Assembly: GCF_921293095.1 (NCBI RefSeq)
Contig: NC_060251.1
Coordinates: 38,483,644 to 38,547,643, forward strand
DNA: 64,000 nucleotides
Source: Ischnura elegans
Lineage: Eukaryota; Arthropoda; Insecta; Odonata; Coenagrionidae
Direction: 5' to 3'
Made by a program: the position numbers and the translations under genes. The stretch's first letter is position 1, and each line of letters opens with the position of its first letter. Below, in pieces: positions 42,190 through 55,510 of the stretch. Under the pieces are notes generated by a model, which was not told the origin of the DNA, did not search any database, and saw only the letters and a list, made by a program, of their open reading frames with translations.

Positions 42190-43565
42190 TACACTTATTT
42201 AGGTGTACTGCTCATAAAATGTTTTCAATATTGAACCATAGAAATGAATTTTTACTCTTTGAATTCATACTGTTTTCATAAATATTTGAATTAAAAATTT
42301 AATTGTTTCATTATAATTCTGAAAGCTGATTCTGGTGGAGATTTACTCAAATATGTTTTGTCAAAGATATTTTAATGCTATTACGTTTTAATGTTTGATT
42401 AACACTTTGAAGAATTATCCGTATTCCAATGCATGTATCTACCTGTGTAGCTATTCCTATGTAAAACTTCTATTCCTAAAAAATTCTACCCGAGAAACTC
42501 GTACGGACTTATCTTGAAGTTTTATGGATCCTTGCACGGCTGCATTGATCCATCTGATTTTTCGAGAGCCTTAGGATTTGTGACTGAAGCCTCTTTCCCA
42601 TTAAATAATCGGTAAGTTGGTTCTTACTTTAATGAAAATAATTGGCCTAGTGCTAACAATATTTTACAATGCTCATAGTTTTTTAAATTTCCCATATCCT
42701 AGGAATACTTTTTTATAAGGCTATTCCGTACTCTGTTTCTTAAGCAGATGCCTTCCGATTAAACATTATTTCTAGTTCATAGTCAGCGCAAAACGTTGCA
42801 CTTTCTTTGTTATAACTGTGGCGTTTAATGAAAGCATTATAATATTATGAGCACACCTTCAAAAAAATTTGGAACGTTTCTCAGTACATTGCTCATGTTC
42901 CATGGTCATTGAGATTTTTTGAACATCATTTTTCTCCAAAATATTGCATTCATATTGATAAATAGAAATGTCACCTTCATATATTTATTAATAGTATTGT
43001 AATTCAAAGTGTTTTATTGTTTATTTTTTAGTTTATTTCTCTAAAATAGAAAAAAGTCCTCAGAATTTACCATGCCGGAATAGGTTCTGTTCATTTTAGT
43101 TCAATTCACTCTCCCAAGGTAGCGCAGGTCACTGAAAAACGTGAGAACGTGGAGATGATACTGAATGGTGGAAAACAATTTTAATTCAAAGTGGTGTTAT
43201 CATTTCGAGATACACTTCTAAGATCATCAAGACATTACTTGCGAAGGAACTCTCCCAAAAGGACTCTGTTGTCCAGAAATGCGGTTTGGAAAACTTAATT
43301 GCGGTGATGATTTAGATGGGTTAGGGTTAATAATACTATTCCAAAATTTTGAGGAATGAGGAATATGATGTCCCTTCATGTTTCCGTCCCTTTGCGTCAG
43401 GCTAACTAGGATTTGAGAAATCTAAATTGGCTATTGTTAAGAAGTGTAACTCATTACACAATTGCACATGCTTGTGATACATTTCTGTGATTGATTTATG
43501 CATACCGAGACTAGCTACGGTGACGACTTTACGGATTCACCCGAAATGCACATATATTTCCACGG
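42190..43565. other. AT-rich DNA, no gene seen
   Basis: No supported coding sequence or element. Confidence 0.4.
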
Positions 43566-43566
43566 A

Positions 43567-43700
43567 GGGAACGTTTGGGTAGCTAAACTGGCTAAAGTAC
43601 TCCACGAGAAATCGAAGTATTCAGGTTCGAATCCCAGTGAAGGAGAAACATTTTTTCTTTCTGTGGAATATTTGCATAATTTCAGTGATTATTTCCCTTT
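43567..43700 (+). mobile_element. tRNA-derived SINE
   Basis: An A-box-like TAGCTAAACTGG (43580-43591) and a consensus B box GGTTCGAATCC (43624-43634) are spaced as in a tRNA. The cloverleaf ends are degenerate, so it is a SINE head and not a tRNA gene. Confidence 0.7.
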
Positions 43701-43926
43701 ATAATTATTGCTCTTGTAATTTTATCCTCCTCCAAAAGATGCGCCCTGGCTATAAAGTGATTTATTTCAATAAAATATCTTAAGAAATTTAATCTTAGTA
43801 ATTCCATTTTCGCAAATATGTGATAACAATTCGAAAATGAGGTGACAGTTGGGGTTTTGCCTTAGGAAGCCATTCACTTAATAAAGCCTACGGGCGATAG
43901 ATTAAATAAAATTCAATTCATTTAAT

Positions 43927-44270
43927 TAATAATTCCATTCCCTGGTATTGAATGGACAAACCTTGTTCGTATCTTTCAACCTTTTCCCAAATTTTTTCGA
44001 TTTCTAATCCTCATTCTTGGATAACGGTCTCCCTACATACCGTATGATTCATGTGCCACTCATGAAGAAAATATCTGAATGACTGAAACGTGTAATTTCT
44101 TTTGATCCTGACTGACACGGATAGCTTCATATCAGCCATTATGCTGCATCCTCGGAAATGATTACAGTCACGGAATTATGAGGACCATTTTTCGGTCTCG
44201 CACAAGATTTATATGCACAAGATTTCTTTTTTTCGTAATCCATTCTGGCATATAATCCATTTTTCGCCTT
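43927..44270 (+). repeat. Dispersed repeat, copy 1 (partner at 53978)
   Basis: Shared words in order include AATAATTCCATT, CATTCTTGG/CATTCATTG, CATCCTGACTGA, TATGCTGCATC/TTTGCTGCATC, ATGATTACAGT and GGACCATTTTTC. No terminal repeats were resolved. Confidence 0.65.
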
Positions 44271-46040
44271 GTTCTACACCAGAGAACGTTTAATGAAAGA
44301 AGCCAGAAAGAAGTTTTTTATGATTACATAATATTTCCACTCCCAATAAGAATCATCAAAACTGAAACTTTATGAAAACTTCTACCGTGCCTTACCATTA
44401 TTTTCTCCTTGGATTTAATTTTGATGCATTTAATTGTTTAGGCAAAAAGGTGGTTATTAGTTAATCGCTATAAGCACCGGAGAACAATGCGCTTTTATTT
44501 CAATGTTTCGACAACTTCATCGCCTTGAAACCGAAGCCAGATGACGGTTTATGGAATTGAATTGTCTTTAACTTAATCTCCCGAAAAATATATGAATTGA
44601 TATTTTCTCACCTGTGTTCTTTTTGATGACAGCATCAATTTACATGTGCACCTTCCTTATTTGTTCTGCCCTTAGCCTTTCAGGCCTGTTATTGAGTTAG
44701 AAGGGTCAAGGAACGTCAATTAGTTGTCAGAAGAAATATTTTTCTGTTAATAATATATGCATATTAATGGAATAGTAGAGGTGTATTCATTTATATAGCC
44801 TCAGAACTATTAGCGTCACTGTCTAAACTTAAAAAGAATGTGGCTTGAGCCCCATGCGAAATTCAGGAAATGAATCTCCGAGTCATCTCTTGACGATTAT
44901 TTACCTTAACTCTGAATACGTCAATGATCCTCTTTTTTTCTGTTTGGACATTTCCCAGAACTCAAGGCTGAATAAAGTGTGAATGGACGATCAATCATCG
45001 CCAGCACAAATATACGAGGTCATTAAGTCACACGAGGAATGTACGTCATTAGTTTCCTGAGCTATCCGGAAACGTAAAAGTAGCTTAAGTTGCTGCGTGA
45101 AAAAATTATCGCTTATATTGAAGCATGCCAAAAAATTCAGTTATATTTTATTAAATTATAATCTAAAATTATTACAAATTTGTGAGAAAAAATTTGCTAT
45201 ACGAGTGGGAGCTATCTTTGGATTTCCAATTCATTGCATTTCAATCTTGATTTACAACTTTGAATACTATTTCGGAATATTTTCTTTATGTTATCCAGGC
45301 TGCAAGTTTTAGTTCATTGTTTATTGATGTAAATTTATTGATTCAACACAATTTGAGAAAACCTTATTAATCTGACGTTCGTGTTAAATTATGTTCACTT
45401 CTGTAGGGAAATCACCAGGAAAACTAACTATTTAACATATCGTGTACCCTTATAGGGTTAACTATTGATAAATAGATTATTTTCCTTATTTATAAGTACC
45501 TAAGGCACTACTACTAGTACTTGAGGTTAGACTGAAGGAAAATATTTAAATTTATAAAAAGAGCCTGCTTCTTATTTAAAAAAATTATTTTTGTACAAAT
45601 TTACTACGGTCTCTAAAAATCCTGATAAATATTTTCTGCACCTGTCGTAGGAGTGGGTAAAAAATCCTACTCATCACATTTTTCATATTTTCTGGTTTCT
45701 AATGATATAACAGTAATTATTTGTGTCCAGAATAACTTATTTAATTCAATTATTTTTTGGAAGAATTAATCTCAATATTATGCAATTTCCTTCATCATAG
45801 TTCCTGCGGTAAACCTTAGCGTTGATGGTTTTCAGCTCGGCGAAAAAAGTAGGAAATTCATTAAGTACCTTTTTTTTTGGGTTATACGCATGAATTTCAC
45901 AACTTGGAGGAAGCAAAGAGGCTTTCATCAGGAAGAAAACAAAAAGTTTATTGAAAAAAAGCTTTATTGAAATATGAAATGAAATTATGAAAGAGGTGAT
46001 AATTATTTACATTATGATCATTTGTCATTTCTTTTGGCAG
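44271..46040. other. AT-rich DNA, no gene seen
   Basis: No supported feature. Confidence 0.4.
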
Positions 46041-46290
46041 TGCTTTAGTCGTATACGAATACGGAACATCGCTCGGGTGACTTCAGTGGACACGTGGCCG
46101 CCGCTGGTTGGTAACAGAGCAGCCGTATCCATTTTGGGCTTCTCGCGTTCTTGCAACCGTCAGTCTCGTGAAGAAGTTGACCGTACTCGCGTGAGAGCAA
46201 GAGCGGTGTGCCGGCAAAGGGGTCACCGCTGCCCGGGGTCATGCTTGCACAGCATCCGACGTGACCTGCGAAGCTGATTCCAAACAGCTC
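46041..46290. other. GC-rich island, possible exon
   Basis: A stretch much richer in GC than its flanks. On the plus strand it follows a good 3' splice-site-like tract (TTGTCATTTCTTTTGGCAG ending at 46040) and is open for about 78 codons to a TGA. On the minus strand it is also open for 82 codons. I recognise neither product, so strand and reality are unresolved. Confidence 0.25.
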
Positions 46291-46380
46291 CACTCTCGGC
46301 AGTCACGCGGGGTTTCGTGCTGAGGAGTCATGATGCGGGATGCGGCTGGCCCGAAAGTCTCCAACTGCGAATTAGATTGA

Positions 46381-49040
46381 AAGAGAAACGGAGGGTTTAG
46401 TCAATAAATCTAATAGGAAAATTGAGTAAATACCATATAATACCTAAATTCTGTGAAAATATTAAGTAAGAATTACGTCTCCACGTATATGTCTGACAAT
46501 GAGAATGAGATGCAAAATTGTTTGTCCACTTTTCGATATATTTAAGTGGGTGAGAAGGTAAGGGGTACAATTAATTTCTTTTTTCCACACAGAGTTTGGT
46601 ACAGAAATAAAGTATAGAAAACAAACGATATCAATTGTATACTTAGTAGTGCATTTGATTTTCCACTCGATGTCAGCACAGAACATAAACTCACTCGTAT
46701 CCCTTGGCAACCAAGTTTTTGCAAATTCATTCTAGCAATTAACTTTACCTAACTCTGTTGAGAAAAAAAATCACTTGTACCCCTTGGCTTCTCAACCCCT
46801 CAGTCCCTTCTTCAGGGCTATAATTTGTGCCTCGGTCCTCTTGGATCATTGATTAAATTTTCAGATATCGATTAAGATCATTAAAAATTGAGGTCAAGAA
46901 AAAGACATCGAAAATATTAATGTTTCTTTGAGAATGCTCCGGATTTTCTCAGAATTGGCTCCGTAAGAAAGTCACTATACCCCCGAGCAATAAATTTTGT
47001 GCATTTTCAAAATTCACTTACTCATTTTTAACTGCGTGGTACTCCATTTTCACATTTCTTGGATGTATAACTATTACTTATACCGATTACTTTTTAAATA
47101 AAGCGTCCCGGGTTACGGAGAATATTAATCATCGTCATCAGACTCAAATTAGTATGATATTATACAGATTATAATTTATTATTCATCGAATTTGGGGTCG
47201 CTTTCTAAATAAAAAGAAGAGGAACATGTCATATTTATCCATCTAGGCAATATTTATGCATACAGCTGCAGCGCAGCCTTTTATTAATGATATTTGTGCA
47301 CATAGGGAAAATCCTTTCCATAGCAATCATCTTCTGTATCTTACCTCATATCGCAAGGGATGGATCAGTTATTTTGATAGAAGCCCTTAACCCGTTTTGA
47401 CACCATATTTCAAATCTTATGTAGTATTATTTATTTTTAGCTGTATTTTTATGAAGTTATGCATATAGTTTCAGGTAGTATTTAATGTATTTTTTCCTCT
47501 TATTTTTTCTATAAAGAGGCTCACGGGTCATTTCATAAATCACAGAAATTAACGAAAATTAATTTTTAAATTATTTTTTGATTGCAGTTTAAATAATAAA
47601 GTGCAGTAATTAATATTTAAAAAAGGATGATCTAAAAATATTCTGGTTGATTCATTGGCCTCATAATTAAATGTGAAAGAATGATCTATCTGCTACGTTT
47701 GTGCTATGTATTCTGATTATATCCTACTGAGTCACGAGTTTTAAACGTAGGGGTCAGGGAGTTTAAATATAGCAATGGATCAAAATTTTGCAAGTGGGGA
47801 ATCAGTTCCATTCTTTTTGCTAACTCTGAGATATCTTTTGCTGGAGTTTTCCTCTAGGTCATAGAGCATATTCGGTCTTTTCACAGCCCTAAATATCGGA
47901 AATCTCGCTGATTCAGTTTCCTCTACCGCATATTTCACAGTTTGCGGCACAAAATTTCAACCCTTTTGCGGGTTGCATGTCATGTTAAATATTATTGGAA
48001 CTGGTACGACTGATTCCGAGTATAGTATCGGTGGTAATCAAAATGTACATCAATATCTGTAAGAAGCGTCGATAGTTTTGCAAATAGATAGTTTTTTTTA
48101 GCATTTTTCAGTTTTTTTTCGGAGTAATTTCCCGTTCCTAATTTCAACGATAGTGTTGAGACAAACGTATTTCTTACAAATTTCTTTAAAATTTTATTGA
48201 CTTTAGAGAATTTTCTTATTCGAAAAGTCTTTTTGAAATTATTTGGATTTGTATGTACTCTTCGTGGCTTCGGCTAGCTCCTTTTCGACCGAAATATGTC
48301 GAAAGTTGTCCGAAAATATATAATTCGTTCCATCTCAAGGTTTTTCCTTTGTTACGTTAACTTCCTAGTAAGCAACTGTTCTCGAAAGTTGGCCATGGAT
48401 TTTTTTACAGTGACGCAACTACTGTAAACGGGTTAATCGGTAACAAAACAGCAATCGTTGCATTATCCCAAGCCAAAAACGGCAGTATAGACGTCGCTTT
48501 TTTCGCTTTACCGGGCTTCATTTGTATTTTCCTTCAGACGATTACAAAAATAGGGAAGAATAAACATTACAGTTGGGCGCTGACCTTTTCGAAGGTCGAG
48601 ATATGATAACCAGTCAGACGGGGGCAGAGAAAGTGTCGAAGTGTTTGTGTTCTCTAATGTCAACTTGCTTGAAGGACTTCGAACCTTACTACATCGGGCA
48701 GTGAGCTATTTATGTATATGGGCAAGAGGGAATTGACTGGAATGAGCTCGCATCCGCGATGCCTTGGCTCTGCTTTTGACGGGGCCGTGTTTGCATGCTC
48801 CGATGTTTACACTCACCTCCAACTCTGCCGTGTAATCCCCCTTTTGATTGACTTCCCAACGGCGTGTCTCTTACTGTGAGAGTTACTTCGAGTGATCCAG
48901 GATCACGCATCTTCACTTATTTTTTTCCAAGCTCATTCGCCGACTGTTTAGAGAGGCTCAATCCCAACAGATGGATTCATGTTCACTATCGCCTTGCATT
49001 AGAGGGTTTTAGATTTATGCTAACTTGGCATCGCACAGTC
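46381..49040. other. Mostly AT-rich DNA, no gene supported
   Basis: A minus-strand frame at 48818-48916 ends at a consensus 5' splice site (GGAG|GTGAGT at about 48818) and could be an exon, but its product is unrecognised. Confidence 0.35.
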
Positions 49041-49043
49041 TAA

Positions 49044-49278
49044 AGGCCTGGTTATACGATACATTAACACGCACGGGTTAATGTTTAAATGTATGAACGC
49101 GAGAATGAACGCCAAAATGCACCGTGTAACCACCCAACTTGTGGGAATGCATGCACAGAAAATAGAACCTTTTCTAATTTGGTTCATGCGTCCGTACATG
49201 TTCCGTTCCCGACCACCAAAATCATTCACGCAAACGTACATTAACTTGTACGTGCTAATACACCGTGTAACCAGGCCT
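49044..49278 (+). mobile_element. Harbinger-like MITE (AGGCCTG family), copy 2
   Basis: The ends AGGCCTGGTTATACG and GTGTAACCAGGCCT are flanked by TAA at 49041-49043 and 49279-49281. It matches 10828-11058 in reverse orientation. Confidence 0.88.
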
Positions 49279-49574
49279 TAAGAAGTGATTAACGTCTTTG
49301 CTTACTTGGATGTAACCCGAGTTAAAAACCTCTTAATCCCTTGTAATTTCAGACGTTTATTTTGTTGCAAACCCTCCTTATTTCCTTTAAGATGCAGTTT
49401 CTTTTTCCCTCACTACTTCAAGGAACATTCCCTTTTTCCTCTCTCCTCAATCGATATCAATCGATTGATCGGTAATCGATTTATACTCCTGCCTACTGTA
49501 GTCTGTAATATTTCTATCTTATCGCGTGAACGGCGGTTAAATTTACACGATTTACAATGAGAAACAATTCCTCT

Positions 49575-49640
49575 GGATTGGGAATCGAACCCCGGAACTT
49601 TAACCTTCCGTTTCGCTGCGCAGATCTCTACGCTATATAG
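49575..49640 (-). mobile_element. tRNA-derived SINE head (minus strand)
   Basis: A consensus B box GGTTCGATTCC is read on the minus strand at 49581-49591, with a TAGCGTAGAGAT A-box-like word upstream near 49630. A second, poorer tRNA-like head faces the other way at about 49680-49730. Confidence 0.5.
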
Positions 49641-50422
49641 ATTTGCGTAATCAGGAATTTGGTTTGCGTAATCGTCTGCGCAGTGGCCCGGAAATCCTAG
49701 GGTCCGTTCTTCGATTCCCGCTCAATGGGATTTTTTTCTCATGGCAATTTATTTAAATGCCTTATGAAGTTATAGTAAAACATGAAATGATGAAACGCTT
49801 GACTCTTGCCGGTGATCACAAAGATACAATTTCGAATGTTAGGTACTATTGCATTTTTAACAGTTTAATACACATGAGATATTTCCATCAATTTACGTCG
49901 ATTTTTCATGAGAAGTGGAAATACGGGGTTATTATACAACCGTCCTTCCTTCACCCTACAAAGATCACGTATTACTTTACCAAGACCTAACCTTACGCTG
50001 TATAAACGTTGTTTCTTGTTTATAGGCCCAAAAGTGTATAATTTATTACCTGATTAATGTCTGAAAGCAAAAAATAATAACGCAATTATGAAAAATATAC
50101 AGTCTTGGTTGTTTAGAATGCAAATTATGGAGGATATTTTTCTATGATAAAATACCATGTAATACATGTACGTACTCTAATTAAAATGCTGTGCCTAAAA
50201 TGTTTATATGTTAGCATGGCCCTATGTAAATGATGGTAGCCATAAAACAGGTTGTCCTTAATGGCTACCTTATTATTATTTAAGTTTTTTTTATGTAAAC
50301 TCACCTCCGGCCTGGAATGTCCGTTTGCATCATTAATTGGCGCAGTTTTTTTGCGGGTCTTGGGCGGTCGCGCCTGGGTCTAATGGAGCAGGCGAACCGA
50401 CCGCCAGACTCGCGTCCCCGGT

Positions 50423-50661
50423 TCACTTCCCGGGCGAGATCTTCCTTCCACCTTTGGAGGAGCCCCTCACGGAACTCCAGCCGCCGCCGCCGACCGGCAG
50501 AGCCACGCCACCCAACCCGCCTTTCTTAGCGTTGCCGCGGGAGTCCGGGAACAGAATCCTGTCAATGACCTGCCTGATGGTCGAGTGCTTCCGGTCGAAG
50601 GGGTTGGGATACATCCTTGGGGTTTTCTGCTTCCTCTTGTATCTCCAAACAAGGTCGTCAG
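50423..50661 (-). CDS. Probable terminal coding exon of a host gene, product unknown
   Basis: On the minus strand a strong 3' splice site (CTAAAC branch-like word, then CGTTTCTTTTTCATCCGATC and CGCAG) ends at 50662. The exon then stays open for 78 codons to a TGA at 50423-50425, entering in phase with two bases of a split codon. It reads DDLVWRYKRKQKTPRMYPNP and later RQVIDRILFPDSRGNAKKGG, ending in a glycine/serine/lysine-rich tail. Third codon positions are mostly G or C in an AT-rich neighbourhood, which supports real coding. I do not recognise the family; a basic cytoplasmic C-terminal tail is plausible. A second 5' splice-like site (GAG|GTGAGT, near 50308) lies in the putative 3' untranslated region. 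The rest of the gene should lie at higher coordinates. Confidence 0.5.
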
Positions 50662-50699
50662 CTGCGGATCGGATGAAAAAGAAACGAATGGTTTAGAAA

Positions 50700-52140
50700 T
50701 ATGACAAATTCATCGTGAAATGCATGAAAAAAATACCTATGAATATCTGAACACTATCTTGAGTTGACAGGTGCTCCGTCATTGTGATTATGTTGTAAGG
50801 ATAGACATGCTTCCTCAATAGTTTTGAGAGTAGGAAATTTGATAGATTACGAATGATGACGCATAGTAGGCGAACCAGGAAGAGTTTGGTGTTCTTGAAC
50901 GGAGTGAAGGACAATCAGCGAATAGATTTTTTTATGCATCGATTTTGAAAAAGAAATATGAATCCTCCTAGCGGGAAAAGTGTTGGGGAGTCCTGGATGA
51001 AATAGCATACATCGTTATTGCCATTCTAAGATTGGGAAATTTATGCGGTCCAGTAGTTATTTTTTATCTTTCCTTGCGTCTTTATTATTTTCCGTGAAAA
51101 GAAATTTATCGTGTGAGTCACAAATGTTGCTCATTAACGCTGCTGTGGAAAAAAATATTTTTTTCCATTACATGTGATGTAAATATAGTTTTGTTATTTT
51201 TTATTTAATCGTGTTTTAAGTGGCTATGATTTTAGGTAAACTCGTGCAATTATCTAGTCTATAAAACGTGCGATAATAGATTGTCATAAAAAATCTCGTC
51301 CAAGGATCTGCAGCTTTCTGTGCAGCAAAGTTTTCTGGGTGAAATACCTACAAGGGTCACTGCTGTTTTAGCGAATCACTGACTTGAAATAAATTTGATG
51401 CAACAATCACAATTTATATGTGCTATCGCTTAACATAATTTATTGGTTCAAGAAAGATTTATAGCATAATGAGTTCCCAATTACTCAAAGCACTATGACC
51501 CAGCAGCCCGTGGATGCCCGTCGTTGATACCTTGGAAGGGAACACGCACAGAACTAGGGGAGAGGGAGAGAATTATTTGCACATTAAAAGGCATCGTGGG
51601 AATTTTTCTCTAATTGGGAAGCTTTACCTTTTCGTACGCTACTTCTCGCCGGAGCGGAAGAGTCATGAGAAAGGTTGATAGTTACAAAGAAGGGAGCGAG
51701 CAAGGGTGCCTACTGAGCGGAACCCGATGCATTCCTAGATAGGCGAACGAGTTTATCCCCGCTGTTGGCCTCTTGAGAAAAAATAGTCGTTCTAAAGGTG
51801 AGAGAATAGTGGAATGCTGGTTTGCATTGAATGCAAAGCTTATTTAAATCATTTGGAGAAAAGCAATTCCAACTGACCGGTAGGAAGGATTTGTAAATAA
51901 AAAAGGAGCTAGTTTTGTTATAGTTCCTATCGACCATGCCATGTTGTCTCCATTCCTTGACCGCAATCGCTCGATGAGTGCCTCGCAGTTCCTACTCTTA
52001 ATGGTCTCATTCCTTCGTTTATAGATTTTTATCCTAAACGCTATTTAGACTCTTATTCCACCTATATCAATTTAGAATTATTCCTATCAATGTATTTATT
52101 GCTCTATTGCGTGTTGGAATTATAGTTGAGTATAATATTT
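50700..52140. other. AT-rich DNA, no gene seen
   Basis: If 50423-50661 is a terminal exon, this would be intron of that gene. No further exon is recognisable. Confidence 0.35.
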
Positions 52141-52141
52141 G

Positions 52142-52336
52142 CAGGGTAAACGAGGGAGAAGAAGGAGGAGAATAGGATTTTTTCAGATAGAATGAAAGGG
52201 AGTAGGCCTTTTTGCGAATTAAAGAGGGAAGTACTAGAAGGAATGGAAGGCTGCCAGAGTGCTTCTTAAGTACTCCATGATAACCTACCGTTATCGGTGG
52301 AATACTTAAATAATAATAATAATTATTATTATTATG
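52142..52336 (+). pseudogene. LINE 3'-end fragment, copy 3
   Basis: It is colinear with the reverse complement of 293-480: GTAAACGAGGGAGAAGAAG, GAATAGGA, GAATGAAAGGGAGT, then TACTCCATGATAACC, GGTGGAATACTT and a (AAT)n tail. It confirms the TAA-repeat tail of this LINE family. Confidence 0.85.
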
Positions 52337-52904
52337 CTTTAAATGTAGTTTGTGTCGTTTGTAACGCGACAAAATATTTACTGAAACATCTTCCTACTAT
52401 CTTTACATGCACGATAATTTCATCATTCAGTTACTCACTCAGTAAATCAACCCGAAGGATATAATGGATATTTGAGGCTAGAGCTCACCCCGGACTAAGC
52501 CACAGTCTTGTGAATAACACATATTTAATGAAGGGAGTGACTTAACTTCCCTCCGCTAAAAATCAGTGATTAACTTGATGAACATCACTACTTCCTGGTG
52601 CCTCCATAAAAAGTTTTGCTTTGAGAAATATAAATAAGGTCAATGATTTTTTTAACGAATCACGGGCTTGAAATAAATTTGATTCTACGATCACAATTAA
52701 ACCTTCTATCTAGTAATATAACTCATTTGATTGAGGAAGAACATCTATAACAGCATGAGTGCCCAATTGCTCAAAAGTGGAAATCTGTATTTTTTTTTTG
52801 AGACTTTGGTACATTTTTAACATCACATATTTATTAGCAGTTCCTTTCCCTGGGCCACCTCGAACTTCAAGGATTTTAATAGTGGGTGTTTGAAGGTTTC
52901 ACAA

Positions 52905-52960
52905 AAGGATTTGAACCCGCGACCCTTCTCTCAGCAACACAGGCTGTGGGAACGAAACCC
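52905..52960 (-). mobile_element. tRNA-like SINE fragment
   Basis: A minus-strand B box GGTTCAAATCC (52907-52917) is preceded by GGGTCGCG. A clear A box was not found. Confidence 0.35.
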
Positions 52961-53034
52961 TTAGGATGGGCTCGCGGGATACACTCCTGGGGCAGGGACT
53001 ATAAGCGATCAGCTTTTTTCCTCTCCCACCAGAA

Positions 53035-53245
53035 GGGGAAGGACGGGAAGGAACAAGGAAAGGAGGCGCCGCCGCGATGAGAGCCCGACGACGCCTCCAG
53101 GGGAAGGACGGGGAAGGAAGGGAGGGGACGAGGAATCCTGCACCGTCACAAGGCGGGCAGGTCCTACCATCAGCGAAACCAAGCTTACGCAATTAATATG
53201 CTACCAATTTTAGTAGATTATCCTATGAGGAAGAAAAATCTATCG
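53035..53245 (+). repeat. Dispersed GC-rich repeat, copy 2
   Basis: It matches 36320-36540: GGAGGCGCCGCCGCG, GAGCCCGACGACGCCTCC, GGAAGGAAGGG and a shared GAGGAAGAAAAATCTA-type end. Confidence 0.65.
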
Positions 53246-53977
53246 ATCAAATCGGTAGAAAGCAACACAGGCTGTTCACTCACTAGGCTGCCAGATAATT
53301 GCGTCGGTAATGGAATATTATAGCGCCGTTTTTCAAACTTTATATTTTGAAAACATATGCCAAAAAATATTTCGTAGAGAAAAAGACGTTCACTTATTAG
53401 GTGTTTTCTGGTAAACGCTGAGCCATAGTTTTGATGTCGTCAGTCAATGACCGATCGGAAATTTTGAAAATGTAGGGAAAATAGCGCTATCCAGACGTTG
53501 AGCTCAGCTGCTTTTTACTTCTCCCGTATAGGCGGAATTATGTTGGGTGTGCAAACGGCAACCGATTATCGATCGCACTGTTTCAAAATATGATGCTTAT
53601 TGCGTGACTATATGTTGAGATCATCCGCTTATCGGATGTCAGCGACCGTGCACGCATTTTAATTGCATGATGCTCGCAGCGCTACGAAGACGTTGAGCTC
53701 AGCAAGTCACCAGCAGTCAACGACTGATCAGATATTTTAAAAATATGGTGTCATTAACGTTACTGAGATGTTAAACCCATGCGCTTATCGGCAGTCAACG
53801 ACCTATGAGATACTTCAAAATTATGTGTGCGATGTTTAGCTCAGCTGAGTTCCTCTTCCGCGGTGTTAGTAGGGTTTAATGAAGGTGTCAAAATTACTAA
53901 ATCTGATTTCTTCCATGATGCATTTTGTCTCACGTCCCCTGAATGTTATCGTTTAAGAAAATACCAGTATTTCATGC

Positions 53978-54320
53978 TAATAATTCCATTTCCTTGAATT
54001 CCATATTGAAAATGGCGCACTTTGTTCGTTTCTTTCAGCATTTTCCCGAAGTTTTTTGGATTTCCAACCCTCATTCATTGACAAAAGACTCCCTGCGTAC
54101 TGCACAATCATGCTTTACTCATAAAGCTAAGATTGCAATAGAAGCGTATTATTTCTTCGCATCCTGACTGAATTGCATGACTTCATGTCAGCCATTTTGC
54201 TGCATCTGCAGACAAGATTACAGTAATTGCATTTAAAGGACCATTTTTCAGTCCCATGTACATAAAATGTATTAGATTTCTTTGTCTCGTACTCCATTCT
54301 AGCGCATACCTAAGCATCCG
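53978..54320 (+). repeat. Dispersed repeat, copy 2 (partner at 43927)
   Basis: Same orientation and word order as 43927-44270, with moderate divergence. Confidence 0.65.
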
Positions 54321-55355
54321 TTCAAGCCCCGGCGACTCTATTTATATTTTCCATAATATTAGTAGAATCCGCTAATGATTCATCTATTACTTCCTATTGC
54401 TTGGTCGAAATAAAAACTTACGATCACAGCTTTCTCTCTATGAGTCCCTCGACCTTATCTCTCCCGCTGTCATTCTCAATCTTCAGGTTAGCCTTCGGGC
54501 CATGTACTAAGGTGGAACCCGTAGACCCTCTCTGTCGGAGACTACAAAGCGAATTGGGGTAATTTATTATTTCCGTTTATGAGGATGGACTGAGAGAGCT
54601 ACAGGAGGAAGTGCCTTGATTTCGCTCGAGGTATCTGCGAGGAAGAAACTAATGAACAAGACCGGGTTTTACCCACTCCGACCTCCGCCTGCGTCTCCCA
54701 AAATCGTGTGGGTTTATCTGCCAGCCCGAAGAGATGAGAATCGTTTTCTTTTTGGCATTGATATCTCTTCCGGAGTCTCGCTGACCCACATGTGTGGATC
54801 CAAGGGCGTCTCAAATGAACTCGGCGACGTAGTTCGCCCTGCCCACCCGCTCACTTAAAAAGACCTCTCTCTCTCCATTGGCTGAATCTACCGCCGCATG
54901 TGGCCTTTCGCAAGTACCCTGTCCCTACGTTATCTTGGATTAACTGAAGAAATCCAGGCAGCAGGGTCCTCGGATAGCTAGAGTATATTTCCTAAGAAAA
55001 ATATTTATCCGAAAGCCAATTAAAAGGGTAAAGAAAACCTCTGAAACTAATGTTTTGGCTGGGTTAGGAAGCCTTCTAGATGGAGAAGAATATAATGTCC
55101 ACAAGGATTACGAATAATTTAAAAGGGGAACAGTAATGGTTACAATGTAAGGCAAGACTATAGGATTACCTCAGGTTGCTTATCAATCGGTCGAATAGGA
55201 TCTGGGAACAATATTAATTCAGATGCGGCAGCTTTTTCGAGATCACTTTAATTTAGCATCTCCTCGACTCGATAATATTCGATCATTTCGAAATCTTGTT
55301 TGACAAATTTATTTACCTTTAACTACAGGATAAACGTGAACTTACAATGAACAGG

Positions 55356-55510
55356 ACAAATAAAAAAGATTTCATTCCGCGGACAGATCATCCTGAAATA
55401 TGCGTTTCTGAGGTACTGGTGCAGAACTTTGGTTTGACTAGTTGGATGTTCAATGGTACGAATAACAATATCGATGCGATGAAGCTCATATTCAAATCAA
55501 CGAACAATGC
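55356..55510 (+). repeat. Dispersed repeat pair, empty copy
   Basis: It shares TTTCATTCCG, AGATCATCCT/AGAACATCCT, TTTCTGAGG and CAAATCAACGAAC/CAAATCAATGAAT with 61296-61440 but lacks the hAT MITE inserted there. Confidence 0.65.

Noticed and set aside
43580-43634. tRNA gene
   Set aside because: A and B boxes are present but stems do not form a proper cloverleaf; better explained as a SINE head.
48710-48916. Minus-strand 68-codon frame ending near a consensus splice donor
   Set aside because: The donor is good but the product is unrecognised and no matching promoter or upstream exon is visible; too weak to call as a gene.
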